From Flavobacterium sp. CS20 (GTDB lineage Bacteria > Bacteroidota > Bacteroidia > Flavobacteriales > Flavobacteriaceae), in NCBI RefSeq assembly GCF_018080005.1, contig NZ_CP073015.1:2818501-2882500 (forward strand): DNA of 64,000 nt, given 5' to 3'. This document shows positions 19,584 to 27,921 of this stretch, one piece after another. The stretch's first letter is position 1. Each line of letters begins with the position of its first letter. The notes under the pieces are model-generated. The model was given only the letters and a program-made list of their open reading frames with translations. It ran no database searches and was not told the DNA's origin. A program made the position numbers and the translations under genes.

Positions 19584-20789
19584 TTATTCTAAATTATCTA
19601 CAAAGTTTTGAAGATATTCAAATTTTGGAGTCAATTTGCCTTGATTTGTTATTTGTGCTCTTTTTAAAATACCATCTTTGTCATTGTTAAAAAATGCAGG
19701 AATAACGTGTTGTGCAAACATTTCTCCAAAACCTTTGCTTGCGTCTTTGGGCAATTCGCAAGGTAAATTATCAACAGCCATAACACCAATAGCATCGGTA
19801 TTCATAAAGTCAGTCTCGGTTTCTGTTTGAGGATCATAAGCGTAAAAAGGGTTTTCGATGCTTGATGGTCGTATAGTTGAAGCCACAGGACCATCGATAT
19901 CGCAACTGATATCAGCAACCAATTTAATTTTAAAATCAGATGATTTGGCATCTTCTCTTGTAAACAAATAAGGAGCATTATCACCGTAAAAATGCCCTGC
20001 AATAAATAGGTCAGAAGTTTTTGCAAATTTCATAAAATCAGACTTATAAGGTGAAGGGTCTTTAAAAAAATCTTTTATGTTACTTGGCTTACCATCTTTT
20101 CTTTTGTTGTAGTCTAAAACTTTAGCATTAGTAAAAACAGGAATATTAAAATCTTTACTTAAATAATCATCAACACTGATTTGTTGTATTTTCAAATGAT
20201 TTAAAATCTCTTTAGCTCCATTGGCAACTTTTCCTGAGCCAGTCAAAACAATTTTTATTTTTGGAATTTTAATTTTATCGAGTTCTTGTTTGACTTGATT
20301 TAAGTCTGATAAATTTTCAACTTTTGGTAAATGGAATAATTTTTCTCTTAAACCTAACAATCTAAAACCATTATATGCTCCTACTAAACCAGCATATCTA
20401 CCAAATCCAATAAGTCTTCTACCCTTTGTATCAGTAATTGTTTCATGATCAAAAAGATCGATATTTTTTTTTAGTATAGTTTGTAAAAGTTTTCTGTTAT
20501 AATCTTGTTTCTTGATGGTATGAGAAAAGAAAAAATAAGATTTATTAGGAATCAAAGACTCAACAGGCACTTCTTTTACCCCAATAAGAACATCACAAGC
20601 ACTTAAGTCAGGGTTGATTTCTATACCAGCTTTTTGGTAAGAGCTATCAGGAAATATTCTAATATCAGAAGGTTCAACAATAAATTTTAGGTTGTTGTAT
20701 TTTTGTTCTAAACCATGAAGTTGTTGAGGTGTAAAGACGACTCTTCTATCTGGCGGTGTTTTGCGTTCTTTGATAATTCCAATGGTCAT
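19584..20789 (-). CDS. NAD(P)-dependent dehydrogenase of the alanine/saccharopine dehydrogenase family
   Basis: The 401-residue protein starts with I-G-I-I-K-E-R-K-T-P-P-D-R-R-V as in alanine dehydrogenase and transhydrogenase alpha N-domains. It contains a Rossmann glycine motif L-T-G-S-G-K-V-A-N-G-A (about 183-193) and ends with C-E-L-P-K-D-A-S. This layout is closest to lysine-forming saccharopine dehydrogenase-like proteins in Flavobacteriia. The substrate remains open: alanine, saccharopine or another amino acid. It is monocistronic, with 90 bp to the next gene. Confidence 0.75.
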   Translation of the reverse strand: MTIGIIKERKTPPDRRVVFTPQQLHGLEQKYNNLKFIVEPSDIRIFPDSSYQKAGIEINPDLSACDVLIGVKEVPVESLIPNKSYFFFSHTIKKQDYNRKLLQTILKKNIDLFDHETITDTKGRRLIGFGRYAGLVGAYNGFRLLGLREKLFHLPKVENLSDLNQVKQELDKIKIPKIKIVLTGSGKVANGAKEILNHLKIQQISVDDYLSKDFNIPVFTNAKVLDYNKRKDGKPSNIKDFFKDPSPYKSDFMKFAKTSDLFIAGHFYGDNAPYLFTREDAKSSDFKIKLVADISCDIDGPVASTIRPSSIENPFYAYDPQTETETDFMNTDAIGVMAVDNLPCELPKDASKGFGEMFAQHVIPAFFNNDKDGILKRAQITNQGKLTPKFEYLQNFVDNLE

Positions 20790-20879
20790 ACGATAGGAAA
20801 TTTTGGATTTTTTGATGTATTGCTCGTTAGGTTAAAAATTTTACAAATGTAAAAGATTTTAAATCAGATAAAAATATAG

Positions 20880-21620
20880 TTAAACTTTTACAAAGGCATA
20901 TTTAAACACCCAACTTAGAATTTTTATCCCTGCCATTACCGCACCTTTTATGGTTCCAGATACTTTAGATTTGCCAATACGGTTGCGATATTTAACGGGT
21001 TCTTCTTTATATTTAAGGTTGTGTTTTAAGGCTTTTAATTGCATCTCAACAGTCCAACCATAGGTTTTGTCTTGCATGTTTAAAGACAGGAGTTTGTGGT
21101 ATTTTATAGCTCTAAAAGGACTAAGGTCTGTAAACTTTGCACCATACATCAATCGCATTAGCGAAGTAGCCAAAGCATTTCCAAATCTTTGCGGTAAGGT
21201 CATCGCTCCTTTTTCTCTCAAAAGTTTTTTACGTGCACCTATAACAAAATCATAATTTTCTTCTATAATAGGCTCGACCAAGCTGGTGAGTTGTTCAGGA
21301 TAATCACTGTAATCGGCGTCTATAAAAACAACTATATCAGGGCTTTTAGACTGATTTTGAATGTATGCCATCGCCTTTAAACAAGCATAACCGTAGCCTT
21401 TTTGTGCTTCAAAACAAATAGTTGCACCTGCTTTTTTTGCAACATATGACGTGTTGTCTGTTGAGTTATTATCAACAACAATCACTTCATCAACAAAATC
21501 GGGTATATCTTTTACAACTTTTGCAACAGATTGAGCTTCGTTATGAGCAGGTATGATAACTTTTATAAGCGTATTTTTATACAAATTTAGAACCGTTTTT
21601 ACAAGTGTATATTTTAGCAA
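20880..21620 (-). CDS. family 2 glycosyltransferase (polyprenol-phosphate type)
   Basis: The GT-A fold starts at V-I-I-P-A-H-N-E-A and contains D-N-N-S-T-D-N-T and the metal-binding D-A-D (in F-I-D-A-D-Y-S-D). It resembles DPM1-like enzymes that transfer a sugar to a lipid phosphate or act in polysaccharide assembly; no C-terminal membrane anchor is clear. The start is uncertain: no in-frame ATG precedes the fold. TTG codons at 21618-21620 or 21582-21584 are the available starts, or an ATA at the usual Met position may be a mutated ATG. The gene is separated from the dehydrogenase by 90 bp on the same strand. Confidence 0.8.
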   Translation of the reverse strand: MLKYTLVKTVLNLYKNTLIKVIIPAHNEAQSVAKVVKDIPDFVDEVIVVDNNSTDNTSYVAKKAGATICFEAQKGYGYACLKAMAYIQNQSKSPDIVVFIDADYSDYPEQLTSLVEPIIEENYDFVIGARKKLLREKGAMTLPQRFGNALATSLMRLMYGAKFTDLSPFRAIKYHKLLSLNMQDKTYGWTVEMQLKALKHNLKYKEEPVKYRNRIGKSKVSGTIKGAVMAGIKILSWVFKYAFVKV

Positions 21621-21854
21621 ACATACACTTTTAGTATTTATGCATAAGTCTTAAAATTTTAATTTGACTTACAATGAAGTATGAATTTGAAATTAAAAAC
21701 AAATTATTTAAGGATATAAAATCTAACAATTAAAAACTCAATAGATAATTCTATAAAAAGATGTTTAAAATTAAAACTATAAAATAATGCTAAATAGATT
21801 TTTTGCTTTGTGAATTCTTTTGAAAATATTATATTAGCGTTATAAATGATAGTT
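21621..21854. other. 234-bp AT-rich divergent intergenic region
   Basis: This lies between the leftward glycosyltransferase and the rightward dioxygenase gene. It must hold both promoters, but I find no convincing TAnnTTTG box; TATATTAG at about 21831-21838 is a partial match. No gene is supported here. Confidence 0.4.
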
Positions 21855-22388
21855 ATGTCAGTTTCAAAACCTTTTAATTTAAAACAATGGATTGAAGACA
21901 ACAGAGATTTACTTAAACCTCCTGTTGGTAATAAAAATTTATACAAAGACGCTCAAGATTATATCGTGATGATAGTTGGTGGTCCTAATGCTCGTAAAGA
22001 TTATCACTACAATGAAACAGAAGAGTTGTTTTATCAACTTGAAGGGCAAATAGAAATTCACATTCAAGACAAAGGTAAAAAACGAACCATGTCACTTCCT
22101 GGTGATATGTATCTCAATCCACCAAAAGTGCCACATTCGCCAGTTAGGCACGAAAATTCTATAGGTTTAGTCGTTGAACGCAAACGCAGTCACCTTGATA
22201 TTAAAGATGGTTTATTATGGTTTTGTGACAATTGCAACCATAAACTGCACGAGGTCTATTTTCCACTTAACGATATAGAAAAAGATTTTCTAGAGCATTT
22301 CAACCATTTTTACGCGAGTGAAAGTTTGAGAACCTCAGACAATTGTGGAACTGTGATGCCTACTGATAAACGTTTTGTAACAGATTAA
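21855..22388 (+). CDS. nbaC: 3-hydroxyanthranilate 3,4-dioxygenase
   Basis: The 177-residue cupin opens the ring of 3-hydroxyanthranilate, a step from tryptophan (kynurenine pathway) toward quinolinate and NAD. Iron ligands are visible in Y-H-Y-N-E-T-E-E-L-F-Y-Q (His and Glu) and the second cupin motif V-P-H-S-P. The C-terminal C-D-N-C pair matches the rubredoxin-like metal site of bacterial members. The start is set at the ATG 21855 (M-S-V-S-K-P); the ATG at 21846 would add three residues. No other kynurenine-pathway gene lies nearby, so the pathway would be dispersed. Confidence 0.93.
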   Translation: MSVSKPFNLKQWIEDNRDLLKPPVGNKNLYKDAQDYIVMIVGGPNARKDYHYNETEELFYQLEGQIEIHIQDKGKKRTMSLPGDMYLNPPKVPHSPVRHENSIGLVVERKRSHLDIKDGLLWFCDNCNHKLHEVYFPLNDIEKDFLEHFNHFYASESLRTSDNCGTVMPTDKRFVTD

Positions 22389-22486
22389 GGCTTTCATGTT
22401 TGAACTTGTAATATTGAAATTGTTCTACAAAATAAGCAATGAGATCAGATCATTTAAAAATCACTTAAGTTAACACTATTGTAAAT

Positions 22487-23275
22487 ATGAGTATTCATTT
22501 GCAAAAGCTTATTGAAAATCTCAAACCCTTGAGACAAAAGTTACTTGACCACAATTTATATAGATATATTGAGACACCTGATGACTTAAGAATATTTACT
22601 CAGCACCACGTTTTTGCCGTTTGGGATTTTATGTCATTGCTTAAAATATTACAACAAAAATTAACCAATGTCAATGTGCCATGGACGCCAAGCGATAATA
22701 CAGAATTTACGTATTTGATAAACGATATCGTTCTTGCTGAAGAATCAGACTTAAATAGAGCTGGCAAACACCAAAGCCATTATGAGATGTATCTTGATGC
22801 TATGGAAAATCTAACAGCTTCAACGCTTCAAATCAGAAAATTTACTGATCAAATTCAACATGGTACGGATATCTTTTTGGTGATCTCTACTACCGATTTA
22901 CCTAAGTCTGTCAAATCGTTTTTAATCTTTACTTTTAATACCATTTATCACAAACAAACACATGATATTGTTTCTGCTTTCACCTTTGGACGTGAAGAAC
23001 TTATTCCTGATATGTTTACAGAAATTATCGCTTATATCCAAAAACAATTTCCTGATGAAAAAATTGATGATTTAAAATACTATTTTGAAAGACATATCGA
23101 AATTGATGCAGATCAACACGGACCTATGGCTATTAAACTTATAGAAAATCTTTGTCAAAACGATATTAATAAATGGCAATCTGTTGAAAAAACAGCTGAA
23201 ATTGCTCTACAAAAAAGAATCGAACTTTGGGACGGGATTTTGAAATCTATTCTTAATCATAAAGCCATTGCATAA
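22487..23275 (+). CDS. DUF3050 protein (heme-oxygenase-like fold)
   Basis: A 262-residue all-helical protein. The conserved blocks F-T-Q-H-H-V-F-A-V-W-D-F-M-S-L-L (about 38-53), L-A-E-E-S-D and H-D-I-V-S-A-F-T-F-G-R-E fit DUF3050. The family is linked to the heme-oxygenase/TenA-like di-iron oxidase fold, with His and Glu residues that could bind metal: H-H near 40, E-E near 84 and H-I-E-I-D-A-D-Q-H near 203. The reaction is unknown. It overlaps the next gene by 8 bp and so likely forms an operon with it. Confidence 0.8.
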   Translation: MSIHLQKLIENLKPLRQKLLDHNLYRYIETPDDLRIFTQHHVFAVWDFMSLLKILQQKLTNVNVPWTPSDNTEFTYLINDIVLAEESDLNRAGKHQSHYEMYLDAMENLTASTLQIRKFTDQIQHGTDIFLVISTTDLPKSVKSFLIFTFNTIYHKQTHDIVSAFTFGREELIPDMFTEIIAYIQKQFPDEKIDDLKYYFERHIEIDADQHGPMAIKLIENLCQNDINKWQSVEKTAEIALQKRIELWDGILKSILNHKAIA

Positions 23276-23639
23276 AATTAAAGCTTTCATATTGACCTTG
23301 CTTTATTTTGTTGCTATGATAAGACCTGCTCAGCCTGTTTTAAATTATATTTTAAATTACGATTATATCGTCAATGTATTATGTATTAATAGAGATAAAC
23401 CCAAATTAAATTGCAATGGTAAATGCTATTTAATGAAAATGATTGAAGACAAACAAGCGGAAAAACCATTCGATAAACAAGCTTTTCAAATGGAACTTTA
23501 TCCTATTGGTTTTATTTCTATTCTAAACTTAGAATTTAAAAAAGTTAGTTTTTACAAAAACACAATTTACTCATATATAGATATTTACAATATTTTAATC
23601 TCTCGTAATTTTGATAAACCGCCTCAGAGTTTTAGTTAA
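23268..23639 (+). CDS. small membrane-anchored protein with a C-x-G-x-C motif
   Basis: The 123-residue product begins with one hydrophobic segment (about 6-20) and has a C-N-G-K-C-Y-L-M-K motif near residue 50, preceded by C-I-N-R-D-K-P. I know similar short proteins in Bacteroidota next to metal, especially copper, transport genes but no function is established. The start is the TTG at 23268, inside the end of DUF3050; an ATG at 23316 would lose the hydrophobic segment. It is followed 51 bp later by the Met/His-rich outer-membrane protein gene, which supports a metal-related role. Confidence 0.65.
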   Translation: MHKIKAFILTLLYFVAMIRPAQPVLNYILNYDYIVNVLCINRDKPKLNCNGKCYLMKMIEDKQAEKPFDKQAFQMELYPIGFISILNLEFKKVSFYKNTIYSYIDIYNILISRNFDKPPQSFS

Positions 23640-23690
23640 TTTATAGAAAACAAATTAAACTTTTTTACAAATTATTTAAAACTCGATTTT

Positions 23691-24710
23691 ATGAAAATTA
23701 TAAAATTAGCCCTTGTTATGTTCATTTTTAATATAGCAATGGCTCAAGATACATCAAAAAAAGACAATACAAAATGGACTTCCGCAAGACCCGATGGTCA
23801 CGCACCAATAAGCGTTATGGGAGACCACTATCACCACAAAGGTGAATTTATGTTCTCTTATCGCTACATGCCGATGTGGATGGATGGAAACATCAAAGAA
23901 GATAATAGCATCTCTGATTCAGATATCTATTCTAATTTTATGATAGCTCCACAAGAAATGCAGATGGATATGCATATGCTCGGCGTGATGTACGGTGTGT
24001 CAGATAAATTAACCCTGATGCTGATGGGTAATGTTTTATCCAACACTATGGATTTGAGCACAATGAGTGGCAATACATTTACAACAGAATCTGAGGGTTT
24101 TGGAGATTTAAAAATCAGAGCTTTGTATCAACTCTTTAATGCTGAAAAACAATCTCTACACTTTAATATGGGTTTATCTATACCGACAGGTGATATTGAC
24201 CAAACCTCTGTAACGCCTATGTCAGATAACGCTCCAGTTGCCTATCCTATGCAATTAGGAAGTGGCACATTTGACCCACAATTTGGGATGACTTACTTAG
24301 GACAAACCGAACAGTTTTCTTGGGGTGTCCAAAGTTTATATACCACAAGATTAGGGACAAATGACAACGACTATAGATTAGGAAATGCTTTTGAAACCAA
24401 TGCTTGGTTGGCTTATAAAGCCCATGACTATTTCAGTTTTTCAACAAGAATAAAATATGTTGATATCAGGCAAATTTCTGGAGCTGACCCAGCTTTTGAT
24501 CCGATGATGATGCCTTTGTTTAACATTGAAAACTCTGGTCGAAGCCAAGTTGATTTAGGTTTGGGAGCAAACTTTTATGTGCCAGAAGGCAGTTTAAAAA
24601 ACCTGAGATTTGGATTTGAGTTTATCTTGCCTTTTTACCAAAATGTTAACGGCATTCAAATGGAAAATGATTATGCTGCCACTTTTGGCATTCAATATAC
24701 GATTGAATAA
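23691..24710 (+). CDS. outer-membrane beta-barrel protein rich in Met and His (possible copper/metal role)
   Basis: A 339-residue exported protein with a signal peptide (about 1-18). The mature N-terminus has R-P-D-G-H-A-P-I-S-V-M-G-D-H-Y-H-H-K-G, followed by strands of alternating polar and apolar residues ending in an aromatic-poor I-Q-Y-T-I-E. This fits the PF13557-like outer-membrane family annotated as transporters or 'MetA-pathway' proteins. Methionine clusters (M-P-M-W-M, Q-E-M-Q-M-D-M-H-M) suggest soft-metal binding such as copper. The previous small gene has C-x-G-x-C, consistent with this. Function is inferred from composition only. Confidence 0.7.
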   Translation: MKIIKLALVMFIFNIAMAQDTSKKDNTKWTSARPDGHAPISVMGDHYHHKGEFMFSYRYMPMWMDGNIKEDNSISDSDIYSNFMIAPQEMQMDMHMLGVMYGVSDKLTLMLMGNVLSNTMDLSTMSGNTFTTESEGFGDLKIRALYQLFNAEKQSLHFNMGLSIPTGDIDQTSVTPMSDNAPVAYPMQLGSGTFDPQFGMTYLGQTEQFSWGVQSLYTTRLGTNDNDYRLGNAFETNAWLAYKAHDYFSFSTRIKYVDIRQISGADPAFDPMMMPLFNIENSGRSQVDLGLGANFYVPEGSLKNLRFGFEFILPFYQNVNGIQMENDYAATFGIQYTIE

Positions 24711-24719
24711 TTTTTTTTT

Positions 24720-24758
24720 GAGCTAAAGAAATTGATGCTACTTCGGTTTCTTTAGCTC
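24720..24758. terminator. 12-bp perfect inverted repeat after the outer-membrane gene
   Basis: GAGCTAAAGAAA (24720-24731) and TTTCTTTAGCTC (24747-24758) form a perfect stem with a 15-base loop. It starts 10 bp after the stop codon at 24710, so a transcription end is likely. Unusually the T run (24712-24719) lies before the stem, not after it, so this is not a classical rho-independent terminator. Confidence 0.55.
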
Positions 24759-25076
24759 ATGTTATCAAATTTGATGTTTCGATTTGTGTGTTTTTTCAAT
24801 TGCCAAATTTCATTATGCTTTAATTGAGGTATCCTCAGAAAGTCAGAATTTAAAGTTATAGATTTCGGATTTGTTATAAATAGAATGGCTCCAATTCAAC
24901 TATTTAAAACCCTTGAAACGCATAGGATTGTGCATTTTCTATAGCCTGCAATACGGTCTCGTAGGTAGTCAAAAAGCGTATCGATTATTTTTTTGGCTTT
25001 TTCTCTTGCAGTAATTGAAATAAATTTTAACACTCAAATCAAGTTATAAAATAATTGAAAATGAAACTCAAATTCT
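24759..25076. other. IS remnant region sharing repeats with 2.3-2.7 kb
   Basis: From 24832 to about 24930 the sequence is the uninterrupted version of the repeat that is split at 2312-2359 and 2563-2620. Minus-strand reading from about 25032 to 24910 gives R-E-K-A-K-K-I-I-D-T-L-F-D-Y-L-R. This resembles an interior or C-terminal part of an IS5-superfamily transposase. Together with the N-terminal fragment at 2664-2850 it points to deletion derivatives of one IS. A toxin remnant is truncated at the right edge. Confidence 0.5.
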
Positions 25077-25271
25077 TTGTTTAAAGATGCTATCAACTTA
25101 ATTGCTGAATATCCTGAAATCGGAAAGCCAACCGATAATTATGATGCTCGAATAAAAATTGTTCGTGATTATTTAATCATTTATGAAATCAAAAAAGAAA
25201 ATATTTTCATTTTAAGCATTTGGAACAGCAGACAAAATCCAGAAAAATTAAAAGTCTTATTAAAAAAGTAA
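25062..25271 (+). pseudogene. C-terminal part of a RelE/ParE-type toxin
   Basis: The readable part, about 65 residues, has the family's end: L-I-A-E-Y-P-E-I-G-K-P-T-D-N, then R-D-Y-L-I-I-Y-E-I and I-W-N-S-R-Q-N-P-E-K. Complete toxins of this type are near 95 residues; here the first third is missing, a TGA (25062-25064) precedes the fragment, and the IS remnant adjoins it. A TTG at 25077 is the only start. No antitoxin gene is next to it. It is almost certainly inactive. Confidence 0.7.
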
Positions 25272-25307
25272 CTCATATTTAAGGTTAAACACTCAAAAAT
25301 AAAATCC

Positions 25308-25315
25308 TATTTTTG
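25308..25315 (+). promoter_or_regulatory. putative -7 promoter box (TATTTTTG) of the nrnA operon
   Basis: The TATTTTTG matches TAnnTTTG and ends 5 bp before the nrnA ATG at 25320. Transcription would thus begin almost at the start codon, giving a very short or absent leader. No clear -33 element is seen. Confidence 0.4.
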
Positions 25316-25319
25316 CACT

Positions 25320-26345
25320 ATGCAAAATGAAAATATTCAAAAGCTAAATTCTTTAATAAAATCGTCTAAAAACATTGTTGTCTTAGGTCCTAAAAATCCA
25401 GATGGCGATGCCGTTGGAAGTTGTATGGCTTGGGGTTTGTTTTTAAAAAAACTTAATCATAATGTTGAAGTGATAATGCCTAATGATTACCCTGAATTTT
25501 TAAATTGGGTGCCAAATCAAGAACAAATTTTGATATTTAATCAAGATAAACCTAAAGTTCAAAAAGCTATTCAAAATGCAGATTTAATTTTTACTTTAGA
25601 TTTCAATCATTTATCTCGAGTAGGCGAGGAGTTGCAAAAAGATTTAGAAACCATTGATCAACCTTTTGTGATGATAGATCATCATCAAGAACCTGGTGTT
25701 TATGCTGAAATCACCATTTCACATCCCGAATATGGTTCAACTGCAGAATTGGTTTTTGAATGTATTGACCACTTAAATTCTACTGATTTAATCGATAAAG
25801 ACATCGCAAGTTGTTTGTATCTTGGCATTATGACCGACACGGGTTCGTTTAAATTTCCATCAACAACAGCAAGAACACATCAAATTGCAGCAGTGCTTAT
25901 TGAGAAAGGTGCTATCGCACATCAAATTCAGCAAGAAACCTTTGATGCTAATTCTTACAACAGGTTAAAACTCTTAGGACAAGCTATGCAGAATTTAGAA
26001 TATTTAAAAGATTTTGGCGTAGCATACATACATTTGAGCCAAAAAGAATTAGACCAACACCATTTTAGAAAAGGTGATACCGAAGGTTTTGTCAATTACG
26101 GTTTGTCGATTAAAAATGTGGTTTTAGTCGCTATTTTTAAAGAAGAGGCTCAACAAAAAATCATCAAAATTTCATTTCGCTCAAAAGGAAGTTTTGATGT
26201 CAATCAATTTGCAAGACAGCATTTTGAAGGTGGTGGTCACAAAAATGCGAGAGGTGGTAAAAGTGATCTTAGCCTTGATGCAACCATTAAAAAATTTGTA
26301 AGTTTACTGCAAGATTATAAAACCCAATTAGATGCTGCAATTTAG
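25320..26345 (+). CDS. nrnA: DHH/DHHA1 phosphoesterase NrnA (oligoribonuclease / pAp phosphatase)
   Basis: The 341-residue enzyme carries the DHH-family motifs: N-P-D-G-D-A-V-G-S (about 23-31), D-F-N-H near 97, D-H-H-Q-E-P near 120 and D-T-G-S-F-K near 176. The DHHA1 end motif is G-G-G-H-K-N-A-R-G-G near 305. NrnA degrades short RNA oligomers and 3'-phosphoadenosine 5'-phosphate in the cytoplasm with divalent metal. It is the first gene of a compact run reaching 30670. Its end overlaps the gldI start by 14 bp, so translation of the two is coupled. It ends in a normal TAG stop codon. Confidence 0.93.
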   Translation: MQNENIQKLNSLIKSSKNIVVLGPKNPDGDAVGSCMAWGLFLKKLNHNVEVIMPNDYPEFLNWVPNQEQILIFNQDKPKVQKAIQNADLIFTLDFNHLSRVGEELQKDLETIDQPFVMIDHHQEPGVYAEITISHPEYGSTAELVFECIDHLNSTDLIDKDIASCLYLGIMTDTGSFKFPSTTARTHQIAAVLIEKGAIAHQIQQETFDANSYNRLKLLGQAMQNLEYLKDFGVAYIHLSQKELDQHHFRKGDTEGFVNYGLSIKNVVLVAIFKEEAQQKIIKISFRSKGSFDVNQFARQHFEGGGHKNARGGKSDLSLDATIKKFVSLLQDYKTQLDAAI

Positions 26346-26880
26346 GATTGTTTTTAGCTTTTTTTTAATGGCTTTTTTGGTGTCTTGTCATCAACCTCAA
26401 CCCAGAAAACCTGTCAGTTATCAGAACGGTTCATTTTTAGATAAATCTCTAAAACGCAATAAAGCAATTCTGAAAGCAGAAGAAAAGGCGATTTTTAAAA
26501 TTATTGAAAATGATAGTTCTAATACTTACTACAATTCTTCTGATGGTTTTTGGTATCATTATGTTCAGAAAAACAACAGCGATACCATAACACCGCAATT
26601 TGGTGACCAAGTCACGTTTACTTATAATTTGCGGACTTTTTCTGAAGACACCATTTATACGATGGCTGAAATCGGTCAACGTAAATATTTAATGGACCAA
26701 CAACGTTTGATGACAGGTCTCCGTGAAGGACTTAAAATTATGAAGGCTGGCGAACAAGTTACTTTTTTATTTCCATCATCTCGAGCCTACGGGTTCTATG
26801 GTGATAAAAAAAGAATAGGTTCTGACGTGCCTTTAAAAGCAACTGTAATATTAAAATCCATAAAACAAACAGAACGATGA
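26332..26880 (+). CDS. gldI: gliding-motility FKBP-type peptidyl-prolyl isomerase GldI
   Basis: The 182-residue lipoprotein has a lipobox A-F-L-V-S-C near residue 19 and a C-terminal FKBP domain (about 75-180) with G-D-Q-V-T-F-T-Y and G-L-R-E-G-L-K-I-M-K-A-G-E. GldI is required for gliding in Flavobacterium johnsoniae and helps fold envelope proteins. It starts inside nrnA and overlaps the next prolyl isomerase gene by 4 bp. Unlike gldA at 6.7 kb this gene is intact. GldI also occurs in non-gliding relatives, so its presence does not prove motility. Confidence 0.88.
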   Translation: MLQFRIVFSFFLMAFLVSCHQPQPRKPVSYQNGSFLDKSLKRNKAILKAEEKAIFKIIENDSSNTYYNSSDGFWYHYVQKNNSDTITPQFGDQVTFTYNLRTFSEDTIYTMAEIGQRKYLMDQQRLMTGLREGLKIMKAGEQVTFLFPSSRAYGFYGDKKRIGSDVPLKATVILKSIKQTER

Positions 26881-27920
26881 AAACACTTTTTAAACTATTT
26901 TTACTAACCTTAATCATTTCGAGTATGTCTTGTCAAAACGAATACAGCAATTTAGACGATGGTCTTTATGCTAAATTTGACACCAATTACGGTGAATTTA
27001 TTGCTAAACTTTACCACAAAAAAGCACCGATGACAGTCGGTAATTTTGTTTCTCTCGCCGAAGGCAACAACCCTAAAGCTAAAGAAAAATACCAAGGCAA
27101 AAAGTTTTTTGATTCGCTTACTTTTCACCGTGTCATAGACGGATTTATGATTCAAGGTGGCGACCCACTTGGCACTGGTCAAGGCGATCCAGGTTATAAA
27201 TTTCCAAATGAAATCACAGAACTAACACACGACACCATTGGGGTTTTGTCTATGGCAAACAGTGGTCCAAACACCAATGGCAGTCAATTTTTTATTACAC
27301 TGAAACCACAATCACCTCTAAATGGTTCGTATTCAGTCTTTGGTCAAATTGTTGAAGGTCAATCCGTTGTTGATTCTATAGGTAAAGTAGAAACCGATAC
27401 GCGTAACAAACCTAAAGAAGCGGTAAGAATAAACACGGTAGAAATCATTAGAAAAGGTCAAGATGCCAAAAACTTTGACGCGGCAAAAGCTTTTGAAAAC
27501 GGCATCGCAGAATTTGAAGAGGCACAAGCCAAAAAACAAGAGGAAATCAATAACACGATTAATTCTATGTATGACAATCTCCAAGAAACCGAATCTGGTT
27601 TAAGATACGTCATTACTAAAGAAAATCCCTCTGGCGAACAGCCACAAGTTGGCGATAATGTTAGCGTGCATTACGAAGGCCGATTAATAGACGGAACCGT
27701 TTTTGACTCGTCTTTTAAAAGAGATAAACCTATTACATTTCCACTCGGTCAACGCCGAGTAATAGCTGGTTGGGACGAAGGTATTGCTCTTATGAAAAAA
27801 GGTGAAAAAGCAACTTTGGTTATTCCACCAGACTTAGGTTACGGACCAAGAGGTGCTGGCGGAGTTATTCCACCAAATGCCTACTTGATCTTTGATGTTG
27901 AGTTGGTCGATATCAAATAA
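26877..27920 (+). CDS. bifunctional peptidyl-prolyl isomerase: cyclophilin fused to FKBP
   Basis: A 347-residue lipoprotein (lipobox S-S-M-S-C at about 19) with two different isomerase folds. The cyclophilin domain (about 27-190) shows F-H-R-V-I-D-G-F-M-I-Q-G-G-D and N-G-S-Q-F-F-I-T. A charged helical linker spans about 195-240. The FKBP domain (about 245-347) shows V-H-Y-E-G-R-L-I-D-G-T-V-F-D-S-S and G-Y-G. Both active-site sets look intact. It should help fold exported proteins at the membrane. It overlaps gldI (ATGA), so three prolyl-isomerase domains are encoded in a row by two genes. Confidence 0.92.
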   Translation: MKTLFKLFLLTLIISSMSCQNEYSNLDDGLYAKFDTNYGEFIAKLYHKKAPMTVGNFVSLAEGNNPKAKEKYQGKKFFDSLTFHRVIDGFMIQGGDPLGTGQGDPGYKFPNEITELTHDTIGVLSMANSGPNTNGSQFFITLKPQSPLNGSYSVFGQIVEGQSVVDSIGKVETDTRNKPKEAVRINTVEIIRKGQDAKNFDAAKAFENGIAEFEEAQAKKQEEINNTINSMYDNLQETESGLRYVITKENPSGEQPQVGDNVSVHYEGRLIDGTVFDSSFKRDKPITFPLGQRRVIAGWDEGIALMKKGEKATLVIPPDLGYGPRGAGGVIPPNAYLIFDVELVDIK

Positions 27921-27921
27921 A

